DNA of 64,000 nt, taken from Herbidospora sakaeratensis. GTDB taxonomy: Bacteria > Actinomycetota > Actinomycetes > Streptosporangiales > Streptosporangiaceae. The notes beneath the pieces were generated by a model, which searched no databases, was not told the DNA's origin, and was given only the letters and a program-made list of their open reading frames with translations. Every line of letters starts with the position of its first letter. Position 1 is the first letter of the stretch. The translations under genes were made by a program, and so were the position numbers. Below are positions 24,265-33,234 of the stretch, piece after piece. The stretch spans positions 438,576 through 502,575 of the forward strand of contig NZ_BBXC01000012.1 of the NCBI RefSeq assembly GCF_001570525.1, in the 5' to 3' direction.

Positions 24265-27153
24265 ATGACACCCGCTCGCCAGGGCGATTCCGTCGCCGAT
24301 CGACTGCGGGCTGTCCAGGAGCTCTATGACAGGGGCGAGCCACTCGACGCCCTCGTGGAGCTCATCCGCGCGGAGGGTCTGAGCAGCGCCGAACGCGCCC
24401 GGCTCGACGCCGAGGTGCTGGCCGGTTGCCTGGGCGCCCGGCTCGACGCCGCCGCCAAGCGCGGCCCCGCCCGCAGGGCCCAGGCCATCGAGGTGCTGCG
24501 CCCCTATCTCGCCACCGTCGACCCGAAGGTCAAGCGCGACCTGCCGGTCGGCCGGCGGGTGGCCTTCCACCTGGTCGAGACCGCCGACACCAAGACACTC
24601 GCCGACGGCGACGCGCTGGCCAAGCTGGCCGCCGCGGCCGCCGAGCCGTCCCGCCGCGTCCGCAAGGGCCTGCGCTGGTACGCCGACCTCCCCGTCGAGG
24701 TCCCCGACCAGTCGCTGCTGCGGCTGCGTCCCGCCGACATGGTGCCCGTCACCCGGATCGACGACATCACCTGGGAGGGCGGCAAGCTCCGCATCACCGG
24801 CCACGCCTACCTGGCGGGCCTGTCGGTGCGGTCGCGGCGCTTCAACCGGGCGACGGTCGTCCTGCGCGGTCCGCGCTGGTTGCCGCCGGTCACCCTCAGG
24901 ACCACCCGGGTCTTCCGGCCCGAGGCCACCCACGACGCCCGCGAACCCGGCTGCAACTACGACTGGGCCGGCTTCCAGGCCGAGCTCAACCCGTTCTCGC
25001 TGCGCTGGCGGGCGGGCGTGCGGGCGATGGTCCGCGGCGCCAAGCGGATGATCAAGCGCCGGCACACCGTCCAGGACACCACCACCTGGCGGGCCGAGAT
25101 CGTGATCTGGTCGCGCGCCGCCCGCGCCAAGGGCGTGCTGCGCGGCCCGTCGATCGGCCGGGTCGAGCGGCCCGCCGGACGCCGGACCCGCGACCGCTGG
25201 TGGGTGCGGCCCGTCTGGACGTCCGACAAGGCGCTCCAGGTCGTGCTCCAGCCCACCCGGGCTGAGCTGACCGGGGTCAAGATCGACGGCGAGACGGTCG
25301 AGCTGACCGGCTTCCTGCCCGGACGCGCTGTCGACAAGGGCAAGGCCCGCGTCGGCGGCCACCGCATGCCGGCCGAGTTCACCCCCGCCGAGGGCGGCAG
25401 CGTCTTCTCGCTCTCGCTGGGCGTGCAGACCCTGCTGACCGCCGACGCGCGGCGGCTCTGGGTCGAGCCGAAGGGCGACCCGGCGGCCTCGGTCATGCTG
25501 GAGGGCACTCCGGAGACCCGGCTGCTGCTGGGCGACCGCGAGATCACCGTCCAGGGCGACCGGCGCGACCGCGTGGTCATCTCCGGCCACAAGGTGCTGC
25601 CCGTCATCAAGGCGATGGCCTGGCACGACGGCGCCCTCAAGCTCAGCGGCGAATACCCGGCCGAGGCCGGCGAGCGCGACCTGGTGCTGCGGCACCGGGG
25701 CGGGCTGACCTACCGGGTGCCGCTGCGCCGCGAGGGCACCGCCTTCGAGGTGGAGTTCGCGCCCGGCGCGATGCCCCGCTTCGGCGACACCACCCCGCTG
25801 GTCGAGGGCACCTGGACGATGTCGGTCGCCCCGCCCGGCAAGTACGGCCCAGCGATGGTGCCCGTCCGGGTCGACCACGCCGCCCTCGACACCATCGACG
25901 AGGAGCAGCGCACGGTCGGCGGCCGGGTCTACCGGTTCGTGGCCACCCGCTACGACGTGCCCGTCCTGGTGGCGGCCGAGGAGCGGCCCGGCGACGAGCG
26001 CAGCGCGGCCGGGGTGTGGGCGCTCAGCCGCACGTTCTACCCGGCCGAGAAGGCCAAGCCGATCCGCCAGGCCACCGTCTACGCCTCCTTCGACGGCCGG
26101 TCCTACTCCGACAACCCGCGCGCCATCTACGAGGAGCGGCTGCGCCGGGGCGACGAGGGCGAGCACATCTGGGTCGTGCGCGACGGCGCGTTCACGCCGC
26201 CGGGCTCGGCCGAGCTGGGCCTCGGCGAGGGCATCGTGCCGACGGTGGTCCGCGAGGGCAGCCGGGAGCACTACGAGGCCCTGGCCCGCGCCCGCTACAT
26301 CGTGGCCAACCAGTTCCTGCCGCCGTGGTTCCGGGCCCGCGACGACCAGGTCTACGTCCAGACCTGGCACGGCACCCCGGTCAAGCACATCGGCCGCGAC
26401 CTGCCCCACATGCGGCGCGAGCCGCGTCCGCCGGTGTACGCCCGGCAGACCACCGAGGTCCGCCAGTGGGACCTGCTGATCTCCCAGTCGCCGTGGGCGT
26501 CGGGCGTGCTGCGCAAGGCGTTCGGCTACGAGGGCGAGCTGCTGGAGTGCGGCAACCCGCGCAACGACGTGCTGTTCCACCGCGACGCGCTGGCCCCGGC
26601 CATCCGCCGCCGGCTGGGCGTCCCGGAGGGGAAGCGGGTCGTCCTGTACGCGCCCACCTTCCGCGACTGGGACCGCCGCAACGCGGCCGTCAAGCTCGAC
26701 CTGGCCGACGCGCAGCGGGCGCTGGGCGACGACCACGTGGTTCTGGTCCGCGGGCACATGATGCAGGCGTTCCCGCACGTCCAGTCGCTGGGCGGGTTCG
26801 CGATCGACGTCACGACCTACCCCGACATGGCCGACCTGCTGGTCATCGCCGACGTGCTGGTCACCGACTACTCGTCGTCGATGTTCGACTTCGTCGCGAC
26901 CGGACGGCCGATCGTGTTGTTCACGCCCGACATCGACAAGTACAAGAACAGCCGGGGCCTCTACCTCGACCTGGAGGCCCAGCGGCCCGGCCCGCGCCTG
27001 GCCAGCTCGGCCGAGGTGGTCGAGGTGCTGCGCACCATCGACTCGGTGTCGGTCCGGCTCGCCGACCGCTACGCGGCCTTCGCCCGCACGTACGCCCCGC
27101 ACGACTCCGGTAAGGCCACCGCCCGCCTGGTCGACCACGTCTTCACCGGCTAG
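24265..27153 (+). CDS. CDP-glycerol glycerophosphotransferase family protein (TagF-like)
   Basis: This 962-residue protein has a C-terminal half (about 560-960) of the TagF/CDP-glycerol:polyglycerophosphate transferase type: YVQTWHGTPVKHIGRD, NPRNDVLF, VVLYAPTFRDW, VLVTDYSSSMFDF and the final Arg/His region. It would add glycerol-phosphate (or another polyol-phosphate) units to a wall teichoic-acid-type polymer at the inner membrane face. The N-terminal half is not a standard glycosyltransferase: residues 1-140 are helical, then several beta-sandwich-like segments. The ATG at 24265 has a purine-rich GAAGGG upstream. No other teichoic-acid genes are near; the substrate is uncertain. Confidence 0.85.
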   Translation: MTPARQGDSVADRLRAVQELYDRGEPLDALVELIRAEGLSSAERARLDAEVLAGCLGARLDAAAKRGPARRAQAIEVLRPYLATVDPKVKRDLPVGRRVAFHLVETADTKTLADGDALAKLAAAAAEPSRRVRKGLRWYADLPVEVPDQSLLRLRPADMVPVTRIDDITWEGGKLRITGHAYLAGLSVRSRRFNRATVVLRGPRWLPPVTLRTTRVFRPEATHDAREPGCNYDWAGFQAELNPFSLRWRAGVRAMVRGAKRMIKRRHTVQDTTTWRAEIVIWSRAARAKGVLRGPSIGRVERPAGRRTRDRWWVRPVWTSDKALQVVLQPTRAELTGVKIDGETVELTGFLPGRAVDKGKARVGGHRMPAEFTPAEGGSVFSLSLGVQTLLTADARRLWVEPKGDPAASVMLEGTPETRLLLGDREITVQGDRRDRVVISGHKVLPVIKAMAWHDGALKLSGEYPAEAGERDLVLRHRGGLTYRVPLRREGTAFEVEFAPGAMPRFGDTTPLVEGTWTMSVAPPGKYGPAMVPVRVDHAALDTIDEEQRTVGGRVYRFVATRYDVPVLVAAEERPGDERSAAGVWALSRTFYPAEKAKPIRQATVYASFDGRSYSDNPRAIYEERLRRGDEGEHIWVVRDGAFTPPGSAELGLGEGIVPTVVREGSREHYEALARARYIVANQFLPPWFRARDDQVYVQTWHGTPVKHIGRDLPHMRREPRPPVYARQTTEVRQWDLLISQSPWASGVLRKAFGYEGELLECGNPRNDVLFHRDALAPAIRRRLGVPEGKRVVLYAPTFRDWDRRNAAVKLDLADAQRALGDDHVVLVRGHMMQAFPHVQSLGGFAIDVTTYPDMADLLVIADVLVTDYSSSMFDFVATGRPIVLFTPDIDKYKNSRGLYLDLEAQRPGPRLASSAEVVEVLRTIDSVSVRLADRYAAFARTYAPHDSGKATARLVDHVFTG

Positions 27154-27165
27154 CCGTGTCTGCCT

Positions 27166-27220
27166 GCCCCGCCTCCCGGCGGGGCGGGCACCTGTTCGCC
27201 TGCCCCGCCTTCGGCGGGGC
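27166..27220 (+). terminator. Two tandem GC-rich hairpins after the glycerophosphotransferase gene
   Basis: GCCCCGCC/GGCGGGGC occurs twice, at 27166-27185 (loop TCCC) and 27202-27220 (loop TTC). The pair begins 13 bases after the stop codon. Each is a perfect 8-bp stem, so they look like a double terminator. Confidence 0.7.
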
Positions 27221-27222
27221 GG

Positions 27223-27313
27223 GCTCGGGCGCCTTCAGTCCGTGTCTTCCCTCGTCGCTCCGGTTCGCTTCGCTCTCCTGCGCTCCTCAGTCCAGACACG
27301 GACGCGCCCGAGC
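27223..27313. repeat. Long bipartite inverted repeat (palindromic intergenic element)
   Basis: The left arm is GCTCGGGCGC (27223-27232), a five-base bulge, then GTCCGTGTCT (27238-27247). The right arm is AGACACGGAC (27294-27303) followed directly by GCGCCCGAGC (27304-27313). Twenty bases pair exactly around a 46-base CT-rich loop. It lies between the tandem terminators and the hexosaminidase gene. It could be a scattered intergenic repeat or a structured 5' leader. Confidence 0.6.
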
Positions 27314-27329
27314 GGGCACCATATGGGTT

Positions 27330-28811
27330 ATGTGGCGTCGGCTTTTCGTGGGGCTGGTGATGGTGGTGACAGCGTGTGGCCAGGAGACACCTGAAGTGGG
27401 GGCTCCTCTGCCGTTGGTGCCTCTTCCGGCGTCGGTGACCCGGCTGGAGCAGAGCTTCACCCTCGAACCCGGCGACACGGTCGCCTCGGCCGAGCCGTCG
27501 GTCGGGGCTTTGCTCGTCGCCGGGCTGAAAGCCGACACCGGTCTCGAACTGTCGACCGGCCCCCGGGGCCGCGTCAGGCTCGACCTCGACGCGCCCCAGG
27601 CCGGCGCCGAGGGGTACGAGCTCACCGTCGGGGCCGACGGCGCCCGCATCAGCGCGGCGACGCCCGAGGGCCTGTTCCGGGGCGCGCAGACCTTCCGGCA
27701 GCTGGCCCGCGAGCGCGAGGTGCCCGGCGTGCGGGTCAGCGACCGGCCCCGTTACGCCTGGCGCGGCGCGATGCTCGACGTCGCCCGCCACTTCCGCCCG
27801 GTCGCCGACGTCAAGCGGTTCGTCGACCTGATGGCGGCGTACAAGCTGAACGTGCTGCACCTGCACCTGACCGACGACCAGGGCTGGCGCATCGCCGTGC
27901 CCGGCTGGCCCAAGCTGACCACGGTCGGCGCGTCGACCGAGGTGGGCGGCGGGCCGGGCGGCTTCTACACGGCCGCCGACTACCGCGAGATCGTCCGGTA
28001 CGCCCAGGAACGTTTCGTCCGCGTCGTGCCCGAGGTCGACGTGCCCGGCCACACCAACGCCGCCCTGGCCGCCCATCCGGAGCTCACCTGCGACGGGGTG
28101 GCGCCCGAACCGTACACGGGCGTCAAGGTCGGTTTCTCGGCCCTGTGCCCCGGCAGACCCGAGACGGCCCGGTTCCTGAACGACGTGCTGAAGGAGCTCG
28201 CCGCGCTGACCCCCGGCCACCACCTGCACATCGGCGGCGACGAGGTCGAGAAGCTGAGCGAGCGCGAGTACGCCCAGATCGTCGAGCTCGCGTCCAAGGC
28301 GGTGACCGCCAACGGCAAGGAGGTCGTCGGCTGGCAGGAGGCCGGCGCGACCGTGCTGCCCCCGAACTCGCTGGTGCAGTACTGGCAGACCAACGGCGGG
28401 CCCGAAGACGTCGAACGCGCGGTGGCCCAGGGCGCGAGGGTCATCATGTCCCCGGCCAGCCGGGTCTACCTCGACATGAAGTACGACGACGCCACCCGGA
28501 TCGGCCAGACCTGGGCCGGCACCACCGAGGTCGACGACGCCTACGACTGGGACCCGGCGACCCTGATCGACGGGATCGGGGAGGAGAAGATCGAGGGCGT
28601 CGAGATGGCCCTGTGGACCGAGACCGTCGTCACCATGAACGACGTCGAGCTGCTGACCTTCCCGCGCCTGCCGGCCATCGCCGAGGTCGCCTGGACCCCG
28701 CAGGCGCAACGTTCGTTCGACGCGTTCGCGGCCCGCCTGGCCCCGATGGCGACCGTCTGGGACCGATGGGGGGTCGACTACCACCGTTCGCCGCGCATCA
28801 GCTGGCCGTGA
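27330..28811 (+). CDS. GH20 beta-N-acetylhexosaminidase, lipoprotein
   Basis: This 493-residue protein has a lipoprotein signal peptide with lipobox VTAC (Cys16), so it is anchored on the outside of the membrane. Residues about 28-125 form the GH20 N-terminal domain (LPLVPLPASV...), then the catalytic barrel with RPRYAWRGAMLDVARHF, HLHLTDDQGWRI, VPEVDVPGHTNAALAAHPEL, and the catalytic pair D304-E305 in HIGGDEVE. It ends with WTETV and the W-x-P region. It should remove terminal GlcNAc or GalNAc from chitin or wall fragments. The ATG at 27330 has no clear ribosome site. Confidence 0.9.
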   Translation: MWRRLFVGLVMVVTACGQETPEVGAPLPLVPLPASVTRLEQSFTLEPGDTVASAEPSVGALLVAGLKADTGLELSTGPRGRVRLDLDAPQAGAEGYELTVGADGARISAATPEGLFRGAQTFRQLAREREVPGVRVSDRPRYAWRGAMLDVARHFRPVADVKRFVDLMAAYKLNVLHLHLTDDQGWRIAVPGWPKLTTVGASTEVGGGPGGFYTAADYREIVRYAQERFVRVVPEVDVPGHTNAALAAHPELTCDGVAPEPYTGVKVGFSALCPGRPETARFLNDVLKELAALTPGHHLHIGGDEVEKLSEREYAQIVELASKAVTANGKEVVGWQEAGATVLPPNSLVQYWQTNGGPEDVERAVAQGARVIMSPASRVYLDMKYDDATRIGQTWAGTTEVDDAYDWDPATLIDGIGEEKIEGVEMALWTETVVTMNDVELLTFPRLPAIAEVAWTPQAQRSFDAFAARLAPMATVWDRWGVDYHRSPRISWP

Positions 28812-28819
28812 CGTGTTGA

Positions 28820-29998
28820 CCTCGTCTCGCGGCGGGTGAGACGTTCCTGCTTCACCATCGGCCGCCCGCACGAGACAACGCTCGTCCGGGTCCTCTGCCG
28901 ACTCCACAGGCGTTTTGCCTGTCCGCCAGCCCGGCGGCCAAGATGTTCCTCGCGGCGTTCACGTCGCGATCGTGGGAGACGCCGCAGTCGCAGGTCCAGG
29001 TGCGGACCCGCAACGGGAGCTTCGGCCGGACGGCTCCACATGCGCTGCAGAGCTTGGAGCTAGGCAACCAGCGATCGGTCACGAGGAGCTCGCGCCCGTA
29101 TCTCCCTGAGCTGCCGCCAGCTCGCGTCGCTGATGGCCCGAGCCAGCGGGCGGTTTTTCACCAGATTGCGCACGGTGAGGTCTTCCACGGCGATCACTTG
29201 GTTCTCGCGGATCAGCCGGGTCGAGAGTTTGTGCAGGAAGTCGCGGCGACGGTCACTCGTTCGTGCGGTCAACCGGGCGACCTTCGACCGCGCCTTGGCC
29301 CGATTCGCCGACCCCTCCGACTTCCTGGCCAGGGCTCGACGGGCTCGGGCCGGCCTGCGGGCGTCCGAACGTTCGAACTTCGGGTTGTCGATCTCGTCGC
29401 CGTTGGACAACGTGGCCAGAGTCGTGACTCCCATGTCCACGCCCACCGTGGCCGGCACGGGCGCCAGGGGAGTGATCTCCTCCTCTACCAGGATGCAGAC
29501 GAACCAGCGACCGGCCGAGTCCTTCGAGACGGTCACCGTCGACGGCTGGGCGTCGTCGGGCAGTGGGCGCGACCAGACGATGGCCAGCGGGGCGTCCATC
29601 TTGGCCAGTGTCAGGGTGCCGTTCCGCCAGCGGAAGGCCGAGCGGGTGTACTCGGCCGTCAGCCGTGATCTCTTGCGGGACTTGTAAGCGGGGTAACCCG
29701 CCCGCCTATCGAAGAAGTTCGCGAATGCCGGCTGGAGATGCCGCAGCGCCTGCTGGAGCGGGACGGATGAGACCTCCCTGAGGAACGACAACTCCGGGGA
29801 CCTCTTCCAGGCCGTGAGGGCCGCCGAGGAATCCGCGTAGGAGACCTTCCGGCCCTCTGATCGGTAGGCGCGGGTCCTCTCGTCGAGAGCTTTGTTGTAG
29901 ACGAGCCGCACGCAACCGAAGGTGCGGATAAACTCCTCGGCCTGTCCCGAGGTCGGGTAGAAACGGTACTTGTATGTCCGCTTCACCCTCCGCCCCAT
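28820..29998 (-). pseudogene. tnpB: Decayed TnpB (IS200/IS605-family) gene
   Basis: The N-terminal 260 codons (from ATG at 29998) are intact and typical of TnpB: TYKYRFYPTSGQAEEFIRTFG, the RuvC Asp in GVDMGVTTLATLSNG, and the Glu in AVEDLTVRNL. After [10 protein letters not shown] the frame changes: the next residues (RA..., stop near 29060) are wrong, while [22 protein letters not shown] continues in another frame, with about seven or eight codons missing between. The zinc finger is also damaged (CSAC ... CDC rather than two CxxC). [14 protein letters not shown] holds the last RuvC Asp. A further shift after SRAGGR seems to have altered the tail (MVKQE in another frame). No TnpA is nearby. 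It fills the space between the hexosaminidase and adnB genes. Confidence 0.85.
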
Positions 29999-30069
29999 GG
30001 TTAACGTTATAACCCAACGTCCGCACGCTTGTCGTGCGTTTGTTCGAAAGTTTTGTCGAGAGGGACCCG

Positions 30070-33000
30070 ATGAACTACCGGCTGGTGCGGCGCGGGGGCG
30101 TGGGGCGCGGGCCCGGTCCCGTGCTCGACGAGCATCAGCGGGCTGTGGTGGCCCATGAGAGCGGACCGCTGCTGGTGCTGGCGGGCCCCGGGGCCGGGAA
30201 GACGACCACCATAGTCGAGAGCGTCGTCGACCGGGTCGAATCGCACGGCGTCGACCCCGAGCGCATCCTGGTCCTCACCTTCAGCCGCCGGGCCGCCGGA
30301 GACCTGCGGGACCGCGTCACCGCCCGGTTGCGCCGCACCACTCGCACCCCCCTGGCGCTGACCTTCCACAGCTACGCCTACGCCCTGCTGCGCCGCGAGG
30401 CCCTGGAGGCGGGCCAGCCGCCGCCGCGCCTGCTGACCGGCCCCGAGCAGCTGCTCGAAGTCCGCCGCCTGCTGCACGGCGAGCTCGAAGACGGCGCCAC
30501 GCGGTGGCCCGAGGCGATGCGCGAGTGGCTCAAGACGCGGGGCTTCGCCGAGGAGGTCCGCGACTTCCTGGCCCGCGCCCGGGAACGCGGCCTCGACGGG
30601 CCCGCGCTCGTCGAGCTCGGCCACACCCACGGCCGGTCCGACTGGGTGGCGGTGGGCCGGTTCGCGGCCCGCTACCAGGAGCGTTTCGACCTCGACCCGG
30701 TCTGGACGCTCGACTACGCCGAGCTGATCAGGGAGGCGGCCGCGCTGCTGGCCGACGGTCCGGTCAGAGACCGCGAGCGGGCCGCCTACGACGTCGTGTT
30801 CGTCGACGAATACCAAGACACCGACCCGGCGCAGGAGGACCTGCTGCGCGGGCTGGCCGGCGACGGGCGCGACCTGGTCGTGGTCGGCGACCCCGACCAG
30901 GCCATCTACGGGTTCCGCGGCGCCGAGGTCCGCAACATCCTCGACTTCCCCGAACGTTTCCGGACCGCCGCCGACGGGCCCGCGCCGATCGTGGCGCTGC
31001 GCACCTGCCGCCGCAGCGGCGAAGACCTGCTGGCCGCCTCGCGCCGGATCGCGAACCGGCTGCCGGTGCCGCCCGGCTGGCGCGACACCTCCCACCGCGA
31101 CCTGCACGCCGTCGACGGGCTGGAGCCGGGCGAGGTCCGCGTCGTGATCGCCGACAGCGTGTCGCAGGAGGCCGCCGTGGTCGCCGACACGCTGCGCCGG
31201 GCCCACCTGCTCGACGGCGTGCCGTGGCAGCGCATGGCCGTGCTGGTGCGCAGCGCGACCCGGCAGGTGCCGATGCTCCGGCGGGCCCTGCACACCGCCG
31301 GGGTGCCGGTGGTCGTCACCGGCGACGAGGGGCCGCTGATCACCGAACCGGGCGTGCGCCCGCTGATCCTGCTGCTCAAGGCGGCGGCCCGGCCCGAGTC
31401 GCTCGACGTCGCCACAGCCGAGGAGCTGCTCACCGGCCCGCTGGGGGGCACCGACATGATCGGCGTCCGCCGTCTCCGGCGCGGCCTGCGCATCGCCGAG
31501 CACGAGGCGGGCATCGTGCCGCCCCGGTCGAGCGACGAGCTCATCGTGGCCGCGGTGCAGGCCCCCAACGAGCTCACCCTGCTCGAACCCCACGTCGCCG
31601 CGCCCGCGCAGCGGCTGGCCAACCTGCTGGCCACGGCGCGGCAGACGGTGGCCAAGGAGCTCACCGCGGAAGACGCCCTGTGGGAGGTCTGGAAGGCCAG
31701 CGGCCTGTCGGAGCGCTGGACCCATTCGAGCCTCGGCGGCGGCGCGCGCGGCGGCCAGGCCGACCGCGACCTCGACGCGGTGGTGAACCTGTTCGACTAC
31801 GCCGCCAAGTTCGTCGACCGGCTGCCGCAGGCCGGCGTCGAGGTGTTCGTCGACGACCTGATGGCCCAGGAGATCCCGGCCGACTCGCTGGCCGCCCAGG
31901 CGCCCGACGGCGAGGCGGTGCGCATCCTGACCGCCCACCGGGCCAAGGGCCTCGAATGGGACGTCGTGGTGGCCGCCGGCGTGCAGGAGGGCGTCTGGCC
32001 CGACCTGCGGGTGCGCGGCTCGCTGCTCGGGGTCGAGTCGCTGGTCGAGGTCGCGGGCGGGATCGCGCTCGACGGCACCGAGGCCGAGAAGTACGCGCTC
32101 GGCGCCAAGATGCTGGCCGAGGAGCGGCGGTTGTTCTACGTCGCCGCCACCCGGCCGCGCGCCCGGCTGGTCGTGACGGCGGTCGGCGGCGAGGACGCCG
32201 ACGAGCGCCCCTCGCGCTTCCTCAACGAACTCGTCCCCGGCGGCCTGGAGAACGCGACCGTCGACGACCGGGCCCGCTGGCTCAGCATGCCCGCGCTGGT
32301 CGCCGACCTGCGCGCGGCCGTCTGCGACCCGACCCGCCCCGAGCCGATGCGCCGCGCCGCCGCCCGCCACCTGGCCCGGCTCGCCGACGAGGGCGTGCCG
32401 GGGGCCGACCCGTCGTCGTGGTACGCCCTCACCGAGATCTCCGACGACCGCCCGCTCGCCTGGCCCGAGGGTGTCGTGCAGATCTCGCCGTCGGCGGTCG
32501 AGAAGTTCACCAAGTGCGGCCTGCGGTGGGTGCTGGAGACCGCGGTCGGCACCGGCGGCGAGAGCGTGCCCCAGGTCTTCGGCAACGTCATCCACGCCAT
32601 CGCCGTGCTCGCGGCCGAGGAGCACACCACCGACGAGCTGGCCAAACGCCTCGACGACGTGTGGGACGACCTCGACTTCGGCGGGATCTGGTTCAACCGC
32701 AAGCAGCGCCACGTGGCCGAGAAGATGGTCGACCGTTTCCTCACCTGGCACCGCGAGAACCCGCGCGAGCTGGTCGGCTTCGAGGAGTCGTTCACCCAGG
32801 TCGTCTCCGACGGGATCGTCATCAAGGGCCGGGTCGACCGGGTCGAGCGCGACGGCGACAACCGGGCCGTGATCATCGACATCAAGACCGGCACCGCCAA
32901 GCCGCGCGACGACGAGCTCGACCGCCACCCGCAGCTCGGCGTCTACCAGCTCGCGACCGTCCTGGGCGCGTTCGAGCGCCACGGCATGACCGAACCCGGG

Positions 33001-33234
33001 GGAGCCGCGCTGCTCCAGGTCGGCAAGGCCGCCGGGACCGGCCCGCTGGCCAAGGAGCAGTCGCAGATCCCTCTCGCCGACGACGTGAATCCCGAGTGGG
33101 CGCAGGACCTGGTCACCACGGTCGCCGCCGGCATGTCGGCCAACCTGTTCGTCGCCAAGGTCAACGACGGGTGCCGCACCTGCGCGGCCCGGTTCTCGTG
33201 CCCGGTGAACGACGGCGGGGGCCAGGTGTGCTGA
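30070..33234 (+). CDS. adnB: AdnB-like helicase-nuclease subunit
   Basis: This 1054-residue protein joins a UvrD-type superfamily-1 helicase to a C-terminal RecB-like nuclease. Walker A is AGPGAGKT (K44), motif II is VFVDEYQD, and late helicase motifs include TAHRAKGLEW and EERRLFYVAATRPR. The nuclease has VIIDIKTGTA (D-x-K) and HPQLGVYQLA. Cysteines in FTKCGLRW and CRTCAARFSC give a four-Cys iron-sulfur site like that of AddB. With AdnA it forms the end-processing motor of recombination repair in mycobacteria. ATG at 30070 follows GAGAGGGA. The adnA start lies inside its last codons. Confidence 0.9.
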   Translation: MNYRLVRRGGVGRGPGPVLDEHQRAVVAHESGPLLVLAGPGAGKTTTIVESVVDRVESHGVDPERILVLTFSRRAAGDLRDRVTARLRRTTRTPLALTFHSYAYALLRREALEAGQPPPRLLTGPEQLLEVRRLLHGELEDGATRWPEAMREWLKTRGFAEEVRDFLARARERGLDGPALVELGHTHGRSDWVAVGRFAARYQERFDLDPVWTLDYAELIREAAALLADGPVRDRERAAYDVVFVDEYQDTDPAQEDLLRGLAGDGRDLVVVGDPDQAIYGFRGAEVRNILDFPERFRTAADGPAPIVALRTCRRSGEDLLAASRRIANRLPVPPGWRDTSHRDLHAVDGLEPGEVRVVIADSVSQEAAVVADTLRRAHLLDGVPWQRMAVLVRSATRQVPMLRRALHTAGVPVVVTGDEGPLITEPGVRPLILLLKAAARPESLDVATAEELLTGPLGGTDMIGVRRLRRGLRIAEHEAGIVPPRSSDELIVAAVQAPNELTLLEPHVAAPAQRLANLLATARQTVAKELTAEDALWEVWKASGLSERWTHSSLGGGARGGQADRDLDAVVNLFDYAAKFVDRLPQAGVEVFVDDLMAQEIPADSLAAQAPDGEAVRILTAHRAKGLEWDVVVAAGVQEGVWPDLRVRGSLLGVESLVEVAGGIALDGTEAEKYALGAKMLAEERRLFYVAATRPRARLVVTAVGGEDADERPSRFLNELVPGGLENATVDDRARWLSMPALVADLRAAVCDPTRPEPMRRAAARHLARLADEGVPGADPSSWYALTEISDDRPLAWPEGVVQISPSAVEKFTKCGLRWVLETAVGTGGESVPQVFGNVIHAIAVLAAEEHTTDELAKRLDDVWDDLDFGGIWFNRKQRHVAEKMVDRFLTWHRENPRELVGFEESFTQVVSDGIVIKGRVDRVERDGDNRAVIIDIKTGTAKPRDDELDRHPQLGVYQLATVLGAFERHGMTEPGGAALLQVGKAAGTGPLAKEQSQIPLADDVNPEWAQDLVTTVAAGMSANLFVAKVNDGCRTCAARFSCPVNDGGGQVC

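Noticed and set aside
24241-27138. A 965-codon open frame antisense to the glycerophosphotransferase gene, and similar long antisense frames (for example 45101-47254 and 59933-63031)
   Set aside because: They are opposite-strand shadows caused by GC-rich third codon positions; their products are Arg/Gly/Val/His-rich without domains, while the sense proteins have clear motifs.
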